NCBI GenBank assembly: GCA_009923785.1
Contig: RFSV01000001.1
Location: 49,116-113,115 of the forward strand
Direction: 5' to 3'
Length of the DNA: 64,000 nucleotides
Origin: Acidimicrobiia bacterium
GTDB taxonomy: Bacteria; Actinomycetota; Acidimicrobiia; Acidimicrobiales; Ilumatobacteraceae
Positions 17,777 through 27,039 of the stretch are shown one piece after another (the stretch's first letter is position 1; the number at the start of each line of letters is the position of its first letter). The position numbers and the translations under genes were made by a program. The notes below the pieces were generated by a model. That model was not told the DNA's origin and did no database searches. It saw only the letters and a list, made by a program, of their open reading frames with translations.

Positions 17777-18584
17777 CGAGCGAAGATCCGTGAACTCCAT
17801 CTGGTCGGATCGCTGCATCGACGATCGCAACCAACTGTGGAGTCGCCACCGATCGGGAACTCGTCCTCCCCTCGTTCTGCTTCATGGATTCACCCAGACC
17901 GGTCGTTCCTGGGGGCCGATCGTCGACCTGCTAGATGACGATGCCGAATTGTGGTTACCGGATGCGCCCGGTCACGGCTCGTCGTCGGCGAGCCACCTCG
18001 GCATCGGCGACTACTCCGATCTCCTGGCCGAGATGTTGCCTCCAGCGGTGTATGTGGGTTACTCGATGGGCGGTCGAACCGCGTTGCACGTCGCCACTCG
18101 TCACCCCGACGCCGTACTCGGGCTCGTACTCATCGGAGCCACACCCGGCTTGAACGACGAGGCCGACCGACTCGACCGTCGACGGCGAGACGACGAACTC
18201 GCCGCACGTCTCGAGACCATGGAACTCGACGACTTCCTGAACGAATGGTTGCATCAATCGCTCTTTGCGTCGCTGCCTCAGGAGTCGTGGAATCTCGATG
18301 ACCGACGGCGCAACGACGTGACGGGTCTCGCTCGGTCATTGAGGACGGCAGGTACTGGCGTCCAGGGGTCGCTCTGGGCGAGTCTGGCCGAGATCACGTG
18401 TCCGACGACTCTCGTGACGGGAGGAGATGACCACAAGTTCGGCGAAATCGCCGACCGTATGGCCGAACTACTCAGTGGACCCGTTCACCGCGTCGACCTA
18501 CCCGGTCGGGGTCATGCCGTCCATCTCGAGGATCCGAAGGCGTTGGCTTCCGTGATCGAGCGATGTCGCCCACCACTTCACTGA
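17769..18584 (+). CDS. menH: Alpha/beta hydrolase, SHCHC synthase candidate
   Basis: A 271-residue alpha/beta hydrolase with LLHGFTQTGRSW (oxyanion region), nucleophile elbow VGYSMGGRTAL and terminal His in LPGRGHAVHLEDP. Position inside the men block suggests 2-succinyl-6-hydroxy-2,4-cyclohexadiene-1-carboxylate synthase, which eliminates pyruvate after MenD. The ATG used overlaps the DsbA-like stop by 8 bases; an internal GTG seven codons later is possible. It is tail-to-tail with the small membrane protein. The fold is certain, the MenH assignment rests on context. Confidence 0.78.
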   Translation: MDDERRSVNSIWSDRCIDDRNQLWSRHRSGTRPPLVLLHGFTQTGRSWGPIVDLLDDDAELWLPDAPGHGSSSASHLGIGDYSDLLAEMLPPAVYVGYSMGGRTALHVATRHPDAVLGLVLIGATPGLNDEADRLDRRRRDDELAARLETMELDDFLNEWLHQSLFASLPQESWNLDDRRRNDVTGLARSLRTAGTGVQGSLWASLAEITCPTTLVTGGDDHKFGEIADRMAELLSGPVHRVDLPGRGHAVHLEDPKALASVIERCRPPLH

Positions 18585-18860
18585 TCACATATTGGCGACG
18601 AGGATCACGAGAAAGAGGGCCATCGACAAGCTGCCGAGGACGATGCCCGTCGTCGCCAGGCCGAGCCCTTTCAGTACGACCGGCTGAGCCATGATTTCGC
18701 GACGAGAACGGCGCCCGAGAATGAGCGCAACAGCTCCGAAGATCAACGGAAAAATCAGGAGGCCAGCCACACCGCACAAGAGCGCGGCCACGGCGCGTAC
18801 ATCGGTGCGAGGAGCTCCGGAGAATTCGCCTGACGGTGGCGGTGGGGGCAACGACGCCAT
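18585..18860 (-). CDS. Small membrane protein, DUF4190-like
   Basis: A 91-residue protein: a proline-rich N-terminus (SLPPPPPSGEF), then two hydrophobic helices (about 21-47 and 66-90) separated by a basic loop (GRRSRREIM), the pattern of DUF4190 proteins. The ATG is 6 bases after TAGGTT on the minus strand (18872-18867), whose bases overlap the menA stop codon. Function unknown; it sits between menH and menA without an evident link to quinone synthesis. Confidence 0.65.
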   Translation of the reverse strand: MASLPPPPPSGEFSGAPRTDVRAVAALLCGVAGLLIFPLIFGAVALILGRRSRREIMAQPVVLKGLGLATTGIVLGSLSMALFLVILVANM

Positions 18861-18869
18861 CGGACGAAC

Positions 18870-19733
18870 CTAACCCACAACGATGGTTGCTGTCACGACG
18901 AGCGCACCCACGACCAACTGAACCCGGCCCGTTCCGGCCAGAACGGGGATGAGGTCTGGTCCACTCGCACCGGAACGTACGGAGCGGATCGGGGACACGG
19001 CGAACGGGATCGCAATCAGACCGAACAGAACCTCGGGGCGAACGAAGGAGGCCAAGATCAGCGAGACGAACGACATGGCAACCAGCACCACGTAGAAGTG
19101 TCGCGTTCTGTCGACACCCAATCGGACTGCGAGAGTCTTTTTTCCGACGAGCCGATCGGTTGGAACGTCGCGCAAATTGTTGGTCACGAGAAGGGCACAC
19201 GACAGGGCACCTGTCGAAGTTCCCAGCCACCACGTTGCCGCGGGCAAACGTTCGAGCACGACGAATGTGGAGCCGACGGTGGCCACCAGACCGAAGAAGA
19301 CGAACACGAAGAATTCGCCGAAACCTGCATAGCCATAGGGTCGTGGCCCACCGGTGTAGAACCAGCCGGCCAAGATGCTGGCCGCTCCCACTGCCAAGAG
19401 CCACCACGATGTAGACGCAGCAAGTACGAAGCCGGCCATTGCTGCCACCCCGAACGACGCAAAGGCGGCCCGCTTCACCAGCCGCGCCGACGCCAGCCCT
19501 GATGCCACGAGACGGACAGGACCGACCCGGTCGTCGTCGGTTCCGCGCACGCCGTCGCTGTAGTCATTGGCATAATTCACCCCGACCTGGAGGGCGAGCG
19601 CGACAACAGCGGCCAACGGCACCGCACCCCACCATGCGCCACCCTCTCCGACGGCGACAACGGAGCCGAGTCCGACCGGAACGGCTGCCGCCGGCAGAGT
19701 CTTCGGTCGTGCGCCGACGATCCAGCGATTCAC
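18870..19733 (-). CDS. menA: 1,4-dihydroxy-2-naphthoate polyprenyltransferase
   Basis: Integral membrane prenyltransferase attaching the isoprenoid tail to DHNA. The 287 residues have about eight to nine helices. The aspartate-rich motif NYANDYSDGVRGTDDDR is near 53-69, typical of MenA, and a second polar loop NNLRDVPTDRLVGKKT near 185-200 provides the other diphosphate-binding Asp. The GTG start (VNRWIVGARPKTLPAA) matches family N-termini; a longer upstream frame is antisense to the amidase. No exact TAnnnT was found at the leaderless distance. Confidence 0.92.
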   Translation of the reverse strand: MNRWIVGARPKTLPAAAVPVGLGSVVAVGEGGAWWGAVPLAAVVALALQVGVNYANDYSDGVRGTDDDRVGPVRLVASGLASARLVKRAAFASFGVAAMAGFVLAASTSWWLLAVGAASILAGWFYTGGPRPYGYAGFGEFFVFVFFGLVATVGSTFVVLERLPAATWWLGTSTGALSCALLVTNNLRDVPTDRLVGKKTLAVRLGVDRTRHFYVVLVAMSFVSLILASFVRPEVLFGLIAIPFAVSPIRSVRSGASGPDLIPVLAGTGRVQLVVGALVVTATIVVG

Positions 19734-19790
19734 GCGCAGCCTCGATCCACACGGCCAGAGTACCGATGGCCACCCGATACTGTCGGCCCC

Positions 19791-21197
19791 ATGTCCGATG
19801 AACTGTGGCGAAAGACGGCGCGCCAACTTGCCGAAATGATCGCACGGGGCGACGTATCGAGTCGTGAAGTGGTCGACTCGCACCTTGCGCGCATCGATGC
19901 CGTCAATCCCCGTCTCAACGCAATCGTCCATCGTCTCGACGATCAGGCGCGAATCGAAGCTGATCGGGCCGATGCGGCCCGCCGCTCGGGAGACTCTCTT
20001 GCGCCTCTTCATGGCGTGCCATGCACCGTGAAAGAGAACATCGACCTCGCCGGAACTCCGACGACCAATGCCGTGCCGGCTCTCGCCCACGCGATCAGTT
20101 CGTCCGATGCGCCAATTGTCGAAAGAATTCGACGCGCCGGAGCCATTCCGATCGGACGCACCAATCTCCCCGACATGGGCCTGCGGATCCACACCGACTC
20201 GTCGTTGCACGGACTCACCCGCAATCCCTGGGACCACGACCGAACCGCAGGTGGCTCGAGCGGGGGTGAAGCCGCAGCCCTCGCGTCTGGAATGTCGCCC
20301 ATCGGCCTCGGCAACGACATCGGCGGTTCGTTGCGAAATCCGGCTCATTGCTGCGGCGTGGCCTCGATCAAACCCACACAGGGCGTGGTTCCGTGGGCCA
20401 CCGAGATTCCACCGACGGCGCTCGGCTTGGCCTCGCAACTCATGTTGGTCGACGGCGTGATGGCCCGTCGGATCGACGACGTTCGCGTCGGATTCGACGC
20501 CATTCGAGGTGCTCACTCGCGGGATCCCTACTCGGTCCCTGCTGACTTGGCCGAAGCCCCGTCAGATCGACCGTGGCGCATCGCAGTGATGACCGAAGTG
20601 CCCGGAGGCCGCACCGATCCTGGTATCAGCTCAGTCGTACGCGCCACGGCCGACATGCTGTCGAACCTCGGTCATGACGTCGTCGAGGCGATTCCACCTC
20701 GATTCGACGCGACCGTCGAGATGTGGTCGGCGACACTCAACGCCGAGCTTTCCGTGATGCAACCGCTACTCGACGGCGTCCTTGGCCAAGACGCCCGTCA
20801 ATTCCTGGAGTACGGGCGGCAAAAGTTCCCGCAACTCGATCAGTCGGCAGTCACGTTCCTCCATGCACAACGACACGAGCTCGCCCGTGAATGGTCCGAG
20901 TGGTTCGTGAAGTTCGACGTGCTCGTCTCACCCACATGGGCCCTCCCCGCCTTCACCCACGGTTTCGACGTGCAGGACTTGGCGTCGGCCGAAGTCGTGC
21001 TCGAGACGTTTCGACCAGTTCTTGCTGCCAATCTCTTCGGATCTCCAGCTGCGGTCGTGCCGGCCGGAATCTCCGAAGGCCTTCCCGTTGGCGTCCACGT
21101 CTCCTCGTGGCGTTACCGAGATCTGCTCTGCCTCGATGTGGCATCAGTCATCGACCAGCACCTCGGTCTCGCCACGCCCATCGAACCCACCTGGTGA
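19791..21197 (+). CDS. Amidase signature enzyme (AS family)
   Basis: A Ser-Ser-Lys amidohydrolase of 468 residues. Catalytic Lys in GVPCTVKENIDLAG (about 76-89), the Gly/Ser-rich GGSSGGEAAALASG, and the Ser pair in GNDIGGSLRNPA. The start ATG is 7 bases after TACTGT (19778-19783). GatA is less likely because no gatB or gatC neighbours are present and the C-terminus diverges. It separates menA from menE, but no role in menaquinone synthesis is known; the amide substrate is unknown. Confidence 0.87.
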   Translation: MSDELWRKTARQLAEMIARGDVSSREVVDSHLARIDAVNPRLNAIVHRLDDQARIEADRADAARRSGDSLAPLHGVPCTVKENIDLAGTPTTNAVPALAHAISSSDAPIVERIRRAGAIPIGRTNLPDMGLRIHTDSSLHGLTRNPWDHDRTAGGSSGGEAAALASGMSPIGLGNDIGGSLRNPAHCCGVASIKPTQGVVPWATEIPPTALGLASQLMLVDGVMARRIDDVRVGFDAIRGAHSRDPYSVPADLAEAPSDRPWRIAVMTEVPGGRTDPGISSVVRATADMLSNLGHDVVEAIPPRFDATVEMWSATLNAELSVMQPLLDGVLGQDARQFLEYGRQKFPQLDQSAVTFLHAQRHELAREWSEWFVKFDVLVSPTWALPAFTHGFDVQDLASAEVVLETFRPVLAANLFGSPAAVVPAGISEGLPVGVHVSSWRYRDLLCLDVASVIDQHLGLATPIEPTW

Positions 21198-21229
21198 GTC
21201 CCGAACATTTACCGACCTAGCCTGAGCGC

Positions 21230-22354
21230 GTGCCCCGTCTCGTCGCTCTCGATCTGGCCGCTGGTCCGAGTTTCGTCGATCACGTGACGCGGATCCTCGA
21301 TCGTGGCGACGCCTTTCTTCCTCTCGACCAAAGGCTCGGTATCGACGAGCGACGTCGTCTCGCCCACGATCTCGGTGCATCATCGGTGCGCACAGCCGAC
21401 GACGAAATCGATCTCGAGGGAGGTCGACCGGTCGACGACGGAGATGCCGTCGTGATCGCGACCAGCGGCAGTACGGGCACGCCCAAGGGAGTGGTGCTCA
21501 CACGTGATGCAATTCGCTCGTCCGCACGCCTCGGTTCCCGACGACTACAGGCCGGATCCGACGCGCATTGGCTCGCCTGCCTTCCCCTCTGCCACGTCGG
21601 GGGACTTTCGGTGGTCTTCAAGGCTCTCGAGACGGGGGCCGATCTCACCGTCGTCGAGAGGTTCGACGTTGATGTCGTGAACCGAGCTGCGGCGATGGGC
21701 TGCAGCCACGTGTCGCTCGTTCCGACCGCACTTCAACGGATCGACCCGTCAGTGTTTCGATGCATCCTGCTCGGTGGATCCCGACCGCCGTCAGTTCGTC
21801 CACAGCACGTCATCGCGACGTATGGGCTCACCGAAACCGGCAGTGGAGTGGTCTACGACGGACGACCGCTCGACGAAGTCGAGGTCGCCATTGGTGTCGA
21901 CGATGAAATCCTGATCAAGTCACCGACCAACATGCGCGTCTATCGCGACGGGTCGACAGCCGTGGACGCCGATGGCTGGCTCCACACCGGCGACGTCGGG
22001 TCATTCTCCGACGGCCTCGTGTCGGTCGACGGACGGCTCGACGACTTGATCAAGACGGGCGGAGAGAAAGTGTGGCCAGAAGGTGTCGAACGGGTCCTGG
22101 CCGCCGCTCTCCCCGATTCCGACGTCTACGTCGTAGGCGTCGACGACCCCGAATGGGGCCAGATGGTGGTGACCGCGACAACCGATCCGGAGCTGACTCT
22201 CGACCTGGTTCGCCAGATCGTCCGCTCGCATCTGCCCGACTTCTGCGTTCCGAAACATCTCGTACACCTCACCGACTTCCCGACGACGGCGATCGGAAAA
22301 ATCCGACGGAAGACTCTGACTGGACTCGTACAGCAGCACATCGACCGTCTGTGA
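21230..22354 (+). CDS. menE: O-succinylbenzoate-CoA ligase (short form)
   Basis: An AMP-forming ligase of 374 residues, short for the superfamily but usual for actinobacterial MenE. P-loop ATSGSTGTPKGVVLT (about 80-94), A5 segment TYGLTETGSGVVYDG, the A8 hinge VSVDGRLDDLIKTGGEKVWP and the A10 Lys in TAIGKIRRK. It activates o-succinylbenzoate before MenB. The GTG is 6 bases after TAGCCT (21218-21223). The substrate is assigned from the men neighbourhood; menB and menC must lie elsewhere. Confidence 0.85.
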   Translation: MPRLVALDLAAGPSFVDHVTRILDRGDAFLPLDQRLGIDERRRLAHDLGASSVRTADDEIDLEGGRPVDDGDAVVIATSGSTGTPKGVVLTRDAIRSSARLGSRRLQAGSDAHWLACLPLCHVGGLSVVFKALETGADLTVVERFDVDVVNRAAAMGCSHVSLVPTALQRIDPSVFRCILLGGSRPPSVRPQHVIATYGLTETGSGVVYDGRPLDEVEVAIGVDDEILIKSPTNMRVYRDGSTAVDADGWLHTGDVGSFSDGLVSVDGRLDDLIKTGGEKVWPEGVERVLAAALPDSDVYVVGVDDPEWGQMVVTATTDPELTLDLVRQIVRSHLPDFCVPKHLVHLTDFPTTAIGKIRRKTLTGLVQQHIDRL

Positions 22355-22374
22355 CCAACCGCTACTGTCGGTCC

Positions 22375-23172
22375 GTGACTTCACAGAACTTCGATCGTCT
22401 GACGGGAAAGGTGGCGGTGGTCACCGGCGCGGCGTCGGGGATCGGTCTCGCCATCACCGAGAAATTCCTCGCCGAGGGGGCGTGCGTCGTGGCAGGCGAC
22501 GTCGACGTCGCTGGGTTGACGTCGATGACGACTCTCGCCTCGGATCGCTTCTTGATGACAGCCGTCTGCGACGTCACGACTGAAACCGACGTCGAGAATC
22601 TCTTCGCCGTCGCGCAGTCCCATTTCGGTGGAGTGGATGTCGTGGTGGCGAATGCTGGAGCCGGCACCTATGGACTCCTCGCCGATCACACCCTCGAGGA
22701 ATGGTCGCGAATCATCGATCTCTGCCTCACCGGAGTCTTCATCACGGTCAAGCATGCGTCGAAGACCATGCGCGACGGGGGTTCGCTCCTGACCATCGCA
22801 TCCCTGAACGCCATACAGCCATCGAAGGGAATGGCGGCTTATTGCGCTGCCAAGGCCGGAGTCGCGATGTTGACACGCGTGGCGGCCATGGAACTCGGTG
22901 AGCGTGGCATCAGGGCCAACACGATCGCGCCCGGCCTGGTCCGCACCAACGCAACGAGCGGCCTCTTCTCGGTTCCGGCTGTCGTCGACGAGTTCGTCGA
23001 GAACGCCCCATTGAGCCGTCATGCCGAACCGTCCGAGATCGCCGAGTTGGCAACTTTCTTGGCATCCGACCAGTCGTCGTTCATGAGCGCGTCATTTCTG
23101 TCGATCGACGGAGGCGGCAACACGGGCCGCTATCCGGATCTTCCACGCATCTTCCAGGCCCTCGACGAGTGA
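22375..23172 (+). CDS. Short-chain dehydrogenase/reductase
   Basis: A classical NAD(P)-dependent SDR of 265 residues: TGAASGIG cofactor loop (about 17-24), NAGAG, the catalytic Ser in SLNAIQ and YCAAKAG (Tyr/Lys). The GTG start is 6 bases after TACTGT (22363-22368); the longer in-frame extension overlaps menE and is not real. The downstream MFS gene overlaps its stop by 4 bases, so the two form an operon. Substrate unknown. Confidence 0.87.
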   Translation: MTSQNFDRLTGKVAVVTGAASGIGLAITEKFLAEGACVVAGDVDVAGLTSMTTLASDRFLMTAVCDVTTETDVENLFAVAQSHFGGVDVVVANAGAGTYGLLADHTLEEWSRIIDLCLTGVFITVKHASKTMRDGGSLLTIASLNAIQPSKGMAAYCAAKAGVAMLTRVAAMELGERGIRANTIAPGLVRTNATSGLFSVPAVVDEFVENAPLSRHAEPSEIAELATFLASDQSSFMSASFLSIDGGGNTGRYPDLPRIFQALDE

Positions 23173-24416
23173 CGACACCTCGTTCCCCGCTTCCGGCCGC
23201 CTACTGGCGGCAATGGTCGGCGTCGGCCGTGAGCAACGTCGGCGATGGCATGAACACAGCCGCCATGCCGCTACTCGCCTACTCGCTCACCGACGACACA
23301 CGGATTCTCGCCCTGGTGTCGTTCGCGGCGATGATCCCGTGGTTCGTGTTGGCACTACCGGTCGGCGTGTACGTCGATCGCCTCGATCGTCGACAACTGA
23401 TGGTGAGTGCCAATTGTCTGCGCGCCGTCCTCTTCTCCATAGTGGCCATCACCGCAGCCACGGGCACTCTCGGCATCGGACTCCTCCTCGTTCTGCTCCT
23501 CGTGGTCGGATGTTGCGAAGTCGTCTTCGACAGTTCGGCCCAGGCCTTCTTGCCGGCCATCGTTCCCGCCGAGCAGCTCCCTCGAGCCAACGGGATTCTC
23601 TTCGCCACCGAAGTGATCGGTAACGGTTTCGTCGGCCTGCCGTTCGGAGCTTGGCTGTGGGTGGCTGCCGTCGGCATACCGTTCGGTGTCAACGCCGCGG
23701 CTCTGGCCTTGGGTGCTGCGCTCGTGGCGAGTATCCGCGATCATTCCGATCGTGACCTCTCGACTGACGTCGTCGATCACGAGCGATTTGTCTCCCAGCT
23801 GCAGACCGGGCTCCGCTGGTTGATGCAACACCGCCTTCTGCGGACCCTCGCTGTTCTCCTTGGAGTCACCAACATGGCCCACCAGATGGGCATGGCTCTG
23901 TTGGTCAAGTTCGCCGCCGAGGAACTCGGTGTCGGTCCCTCCGGATTCGGAATTCTCCTCGCTCTCATGTCGATCGGATCGATCATCGGCGGATTCGCCG
24001 GCGACCGCATTGCGCGTCTCCTCGGCGAACGGCAAGCATTACTTCTCGCCTATGTGACCTTCGCCGTGTGCATGGTCGGATTCGGCCTGGCCCCCCACGC
24101 CGCAGTCCTTGCCGGATTCGCGGTGATCGAAGGAATTGCCGGAACGGTCTGGAACGTCATCACCGTCTCCATGCGGCAGAGGGTCATTCCGACCGAACTC
24201 TTCGGCCGCGTCAACAGTGCGTACCGATGGATCGGGACCGGCAGTATCGCACTCGGAGCATTGATCGGCGGCCAGATCGCCTACTGGGGAGGCCTACGAG
24301 CCCCGTTCTTGGTGGGTGCGGGTGCAACGGCGCTAGCACTCGCAGTGGCTGGCCGGCGGCTGTCGAGCGAACTACGTCAACTCGAACGAGTGCCCGCTCC
24401 GCCGTCGATGACATAG
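23169..24416 (+). CDS. MFS transporter (drug-exporter-like)
   Basis: A 12-helix major facilitator protein of 415 residues. The N-terminus is SAVSNVGDGMNTAAMPLLAY, followed by the motif-A-like loop PVGVYVDRLDRRQLM after TM2, the pattern of the MFS_3/enterobactin-exporter-like group. The gene is translationally coupled to the upstream SDR (GTGA overlap). Its last 40 bases overlap the convergent SDR gene. The substrate is unknown; efflux is the usual function of this group. Confidence 0.82.
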   Translation: MTTPRSPLPAAYWRQWSASAVSNVGDGMNTAAMPLLAYSLTDDTRILALVSFAAMIPWFVLALPVGVYVDRLDRRQLMVSANCLRAVLFSIVAITAATGTLGIGLLLVLLLVVGCCEVVFDSSAQAFLPAIVPAEQLPRANGILFATEVIGNGFVGLPFGAWLWVAAVGIPFGVNAAALALGAALVASIRDHSDRDLSTDVVDHERFVSQLQTGLRWLMQHRLLRTLAVLLGVTNMAHQMGMALLVKFAAEELGVGPSGFGILLALMSIGSIIGGFAGDRIARLLGERQALLLAYVTFAVCMVGFGLAPHAAVLAGFAVIEGIAGTVWNVITVSMRQRVIPTELFGRVNSAYRWIGTGSIALGALIGGQIAYWGGLRAPFLVGAGATALALAVAGRRLSSELRQLERVPAPPSMT

Positions 24417-25114
24417 GTCTCGCCGGTGATCCAACTGGCGGCATCCGACGCGAGGAACGTCGCCAGATTCGCAATGTCTTGAGGGTCCCCAAGTCGCTTC
24501 GTCGGCAGAGCCGCAGCCAGTCGATCTCCGAAATTGTCGACCAAAAACGCTGCGAAATCCGTCTTCACCAGTCCGGGCGCGATACCGACCACTCGGGTCG
24601 GGCCGAGTTCGCCCGCCAACTGTCTCGTCAGATGGATCAACGCCGCCTTGGTGAGGTTGTAGACACCGAGACCGGTCTCGGAGCGAATGCCTCCGACCGA
24701 CGCGACGTTCACGACGACTCCGGGATGTTCCTTCATCCACGCGTCCCACACCGCGGCGGTCCAAAAGATGGGGCCACGCAAGTTCACCTGGAACGTCTTG
24801 TCGTAGCGTGCTTCGTCGACGCCGAGAGTCTCGCCGAAATAGGGATTGGTGGCCGCATTGTTCACGAGAACGTCGATGCGTCCGTATTTTTCGAGAGTTG
24901 CCTCGACACAGCGCCGTCCGGCTTCGACATCACCTGTGTTGGCGGGATGAATCGACACCTCACCGTCGATGCCGTGCATTGCGCTCTCGTCGATCTTGCG
25001 TGACACCATCATCACGCTCGCCCCGGACTCGGCCATCGTCGTGGCCATTGCCAGGCCGATTCCGCGAGAGGCCCCGGTCACCAGGGCTACTTTTCCGTCG
25101 AGCCGAACGTCCAT
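24377..25114 (-). CDS. Short-chain dehydrogenase/reductase
   Basis: A 245-residue classical SDR: TGASRGIGLAM (about 14-24), VNNAATNPYF, Ser in VASVGGIRS and catalytic YNLTKAAL. It ends with a normal YVIDGGAG segment. The ATG is 6 bases after TAGGTT on the minus strand (25126-25121), so the message is probably leaderless. The resemblance is to FabG-like SDRs in actinobacterial lipid or sterol catabolism. The 3' end overlaps the MFS gene by 40 bases. Confidence 0.87.
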   Translation of the reverse strand: MDVRLDGKVALVTGASRGIGLAMATTMAESGASVMMVSRKIDESAMHGIDGEVSIHPANTGDVEAGRRCVEATLEKYGRIDVLVNNAATNPYFGETLGVDEARYDKTFQVNLRGPIFWTAAVWDAWMKEHPGVVVNVASVGGIRSETGLGVYNLTKAALIHLTRQLAGELGPTRVVGIAPGLVKTDFAAFLVDNFGDRLAAALPTKRLGDPQDIANLATFLASDAASWITGETYVIDGGAGTRSS

Positions 25115-25123
25115 GGGCCGAAC

Positions 25124-26443
25124 CTAGTGGCTCGATACCTCGTCGTCCTGGTCGGCCGACGTGGAGGGAACTTCGATCAGAGTCACCCGAACCTTCTGAA
25201 TTCGACGACCTTTCAGCTCGGCCACTCGGAATCTCCAACCCTCGAAGTCGACGAACTCACCAACCGACGGAACGTGCTCCAAGGTTCCAAAGACGAAGCC
25301 ACCGATGGAATCCCATTCTTCGTCGGGGATGTGCGTCGACAGGCGTTCGTTCACGTCGGAAACACTCGTGGAACCGAGAATCAGCAGATCGCCGTTCGGC
25401 AACACGCTGATTTCGGCCTCCTCTCTGTCGTATTCGTCGACGATCTCTCCGACGAGTTCTTCCAGACAGTCTTCGAGCGTGATCATCCCCGTGATCGATC
25501 CGTATTCGTCGGCGACCACGGCGAGGTGGAACTTGTTGGTCTGCATCTCTCGCATCAACTTGGCCACCGGCTTGTTCTCGGGGACGACGACCACATCACG
25601 CATATGCGCCGGGACGCTCTCGGCACCGCGCCCGAGGCGTTCGAGACGCACGAGATCCTTCAAGAAGACCACACCGACCACGTCGTCGTCGTCATTGATG
25701 ACCGGCATGCGCGAGAAGCCGTGAGCGATGCTCACACCGATCACATCGTCGACAGTGGCCGACAAAGGAACCGTGACCATGTCCGGCTGGGGAACCATGA
25801 TCTCTCGGGCCACAGTGTCTCCGAACTCGATGACCGACTCGATGAGCTCGCGCTCGTGCTTTTCGATCACTTCTTCTTGCGCCGCCACTTCCACGACTCC
25901 GAGGAACTCCTGTTCCTTCACGAACGGACCGTCCTCGAGGCCCTTGCCCTTGACGATCACGTTCGTCAGCTTGATGAGGGCTCGTGACACCAGCTTCAGT
26001 GGCGGGAAGGCGACCAGGCCCCGGATACCGCGCGCCGACAGCAAAGCCGCACGCTCGGAGTGGATGACGGCATACGTCTTCGGAACGGCCTCGGCGAGAA
26101 CGAAGAAAACGAGAACGTTCAGCGTCACGCCAACCGCGATGCCCACTGCACCGAAGGCCCGAGCAGTCACGACACCAGTCAGAGTGGCCTGCACGGTTTG
26201 ACTCACGTTCACCGTGAGGAGGAGCGGATTGATCCACTTCTCCGGTTCTTCGATCAACTCGACGAGCGCTCGGCCTTGTTTGGGCCGACGTTCGGCCAAG
26301 GCGGCCGCCTTGGGCTTGGTCATCCTCGACAGACCCATCTCGGCCACTGCGAGGAAGATCAAGAAGACCAACAGGATCAGAATCACGGCGAGGAGACCCC
26401 AGTCGAGACCGGTGAAAGCGCCGAGTATCGGGAAGGTGCTCAT
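25124..26443 (-). CDS. CNNM/CorC-family membrane protein
   Basis: A 439-residue protein with a DUF21/CNNM transmembrane domain (about 10-200, starting GLLAVILILLVFLIFLAVAEMG), two CBS domains (about 220-340, with REIMVPQPDMVTV) and a C-terminal CorC_HlyC domain (about 355-430, GDLLILGSTSVSDVNERL). Family members take part in magnesium/cobalt transport or efflux and are often mislabelled hemolysins. The ATG overlaps the ybeY stop (ATGA), so it is the third gene of phoH-ybeY-corC. A longer frame into ybeY is rejected. Confidence 0.88.
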   Translation of the reverse strand: MSTFPILGAFTGLDWGLLAVILILLVFLIFLAVAEMGLSRMTKPKAAALAERRPKQGRALVELIEEPEKWINPLLLTVNVSQTVQATLTGVVTARAFGAVGIAVGVTLNVLVFFVLAEAVPKTYAVIHSERAALLSARGIRGLVAFPPLKLVSRALIKLTNVIVKGKGLEDGPFVKEQEFLGVVEVAAQEEVIEKHERELIESVIEFGDTVAREIMVPQPDMVTVPLSATVDDVIGVSIAHGFSRMPVINDDDDVVGVVFLKDLVRLERLGRGAESVPAHMRDVVVVPENKPVAKLMREMQTNKFHLAVVADEYGSITGMITLEDCLEELVGEIVDEYDREEAEISVLPNGDLLILGSTSVSDVNERLSTHIPDEEWDSIGGFVFGTLEHVPSVGEFVDFEGWRFRVAELKGRRIQKVRVTLIEVPSTSADQDDEVSSH

Positions 26444-27039
26444 CGGTCGTCGTCCTCCATGTCGGCCCGATAGGAATCGGGAGCCGGACCCCGCCAGTGA
26501 TGGGCTTCGAGAAGCTCTCGTTGGCGGTGCCACATCGCGACTCGATCATCGTCGGTGGCGTGATCCCATCCGAGAATGTGCAAGACACCGTGAACGACGA
26601 GTAGCGCCAACTCGTCGTCGACCGTCCCCGCGTGCTTCGGGGCCTGCGATCGAGCGATAGCCGGACAGATGACCACGTCCCCGAGCAGAAGGGGAAGATC
26701 TGACGGATCAGGATCCGGCCGATCAGGTCCGCGACTTCCACCTCCGTCGTCGATGTCGACCACCGCTCCACCATCGATCGGGAAGGACAAGACGTCGGTG
26801 GGCCCTGAGCCCGACATGTGGGTGACGTTCAGATCCGTCATGTCGTCGATCGACACGAAGAAGATGCTGAGTTCACAGGCCCCACGCACACCTTCTGCAT
26901 CGAGGACCTGGCGAGCGAGCGACTGCCAGCGTTCCAGATCGAGGTCGACGACGTTTTGTTCGTCGGCACAGAAAACTTCGGGGGCACCGTCGCCTCCCAC
27001 GCGAGGACGACGACGCAGACGAGGTGGACCAGCGGTCAC
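26440..27039 (-). CDS. ybeY: Endoribonuclease YbeY
   Basis: A zinc-dependent RNase for 16S rRNA maturation and ribosome quality control. The 199-residue protein carries the metal motif HGVLHILGWDH (His-x3-His-x5-His) and ends LEAHHWRGPAPDS. It is longer than the usual 150-170 residues, with an N-terminal addition and a polar insertion (IDDGGGSRGPDRPDPDPSD) in the middle. The GTG start overlaps the phoH stop and its own stop overlaps corC, so all three genes are translationally coupled. Confidence 0.92.
   Translation of the reverse strand: MTAGPPRLRRRPRVGGDGAPEVFCADEQNVVDLDLERWQSLARQVLDAEGVRGACELSIFFVSIDDMTDLNVTHMSGSGPTDVLSFPIDGGAVVDIDDGGGSRGPDRPDPDPSDLPLLLGDVVICPAIARSQAPKHAGTVDDELALLVVHGVLHILGWDHATDDDRVAMWHRQRELLEAHHWRGPAPDSYRADMEDDDR

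Noticed and set aside
19734..20516. N-terminal extension of menA by more than 250 codons
   Set aside because: It is antisense to the amidase gene, and family MenA proteins start at the GTG used.
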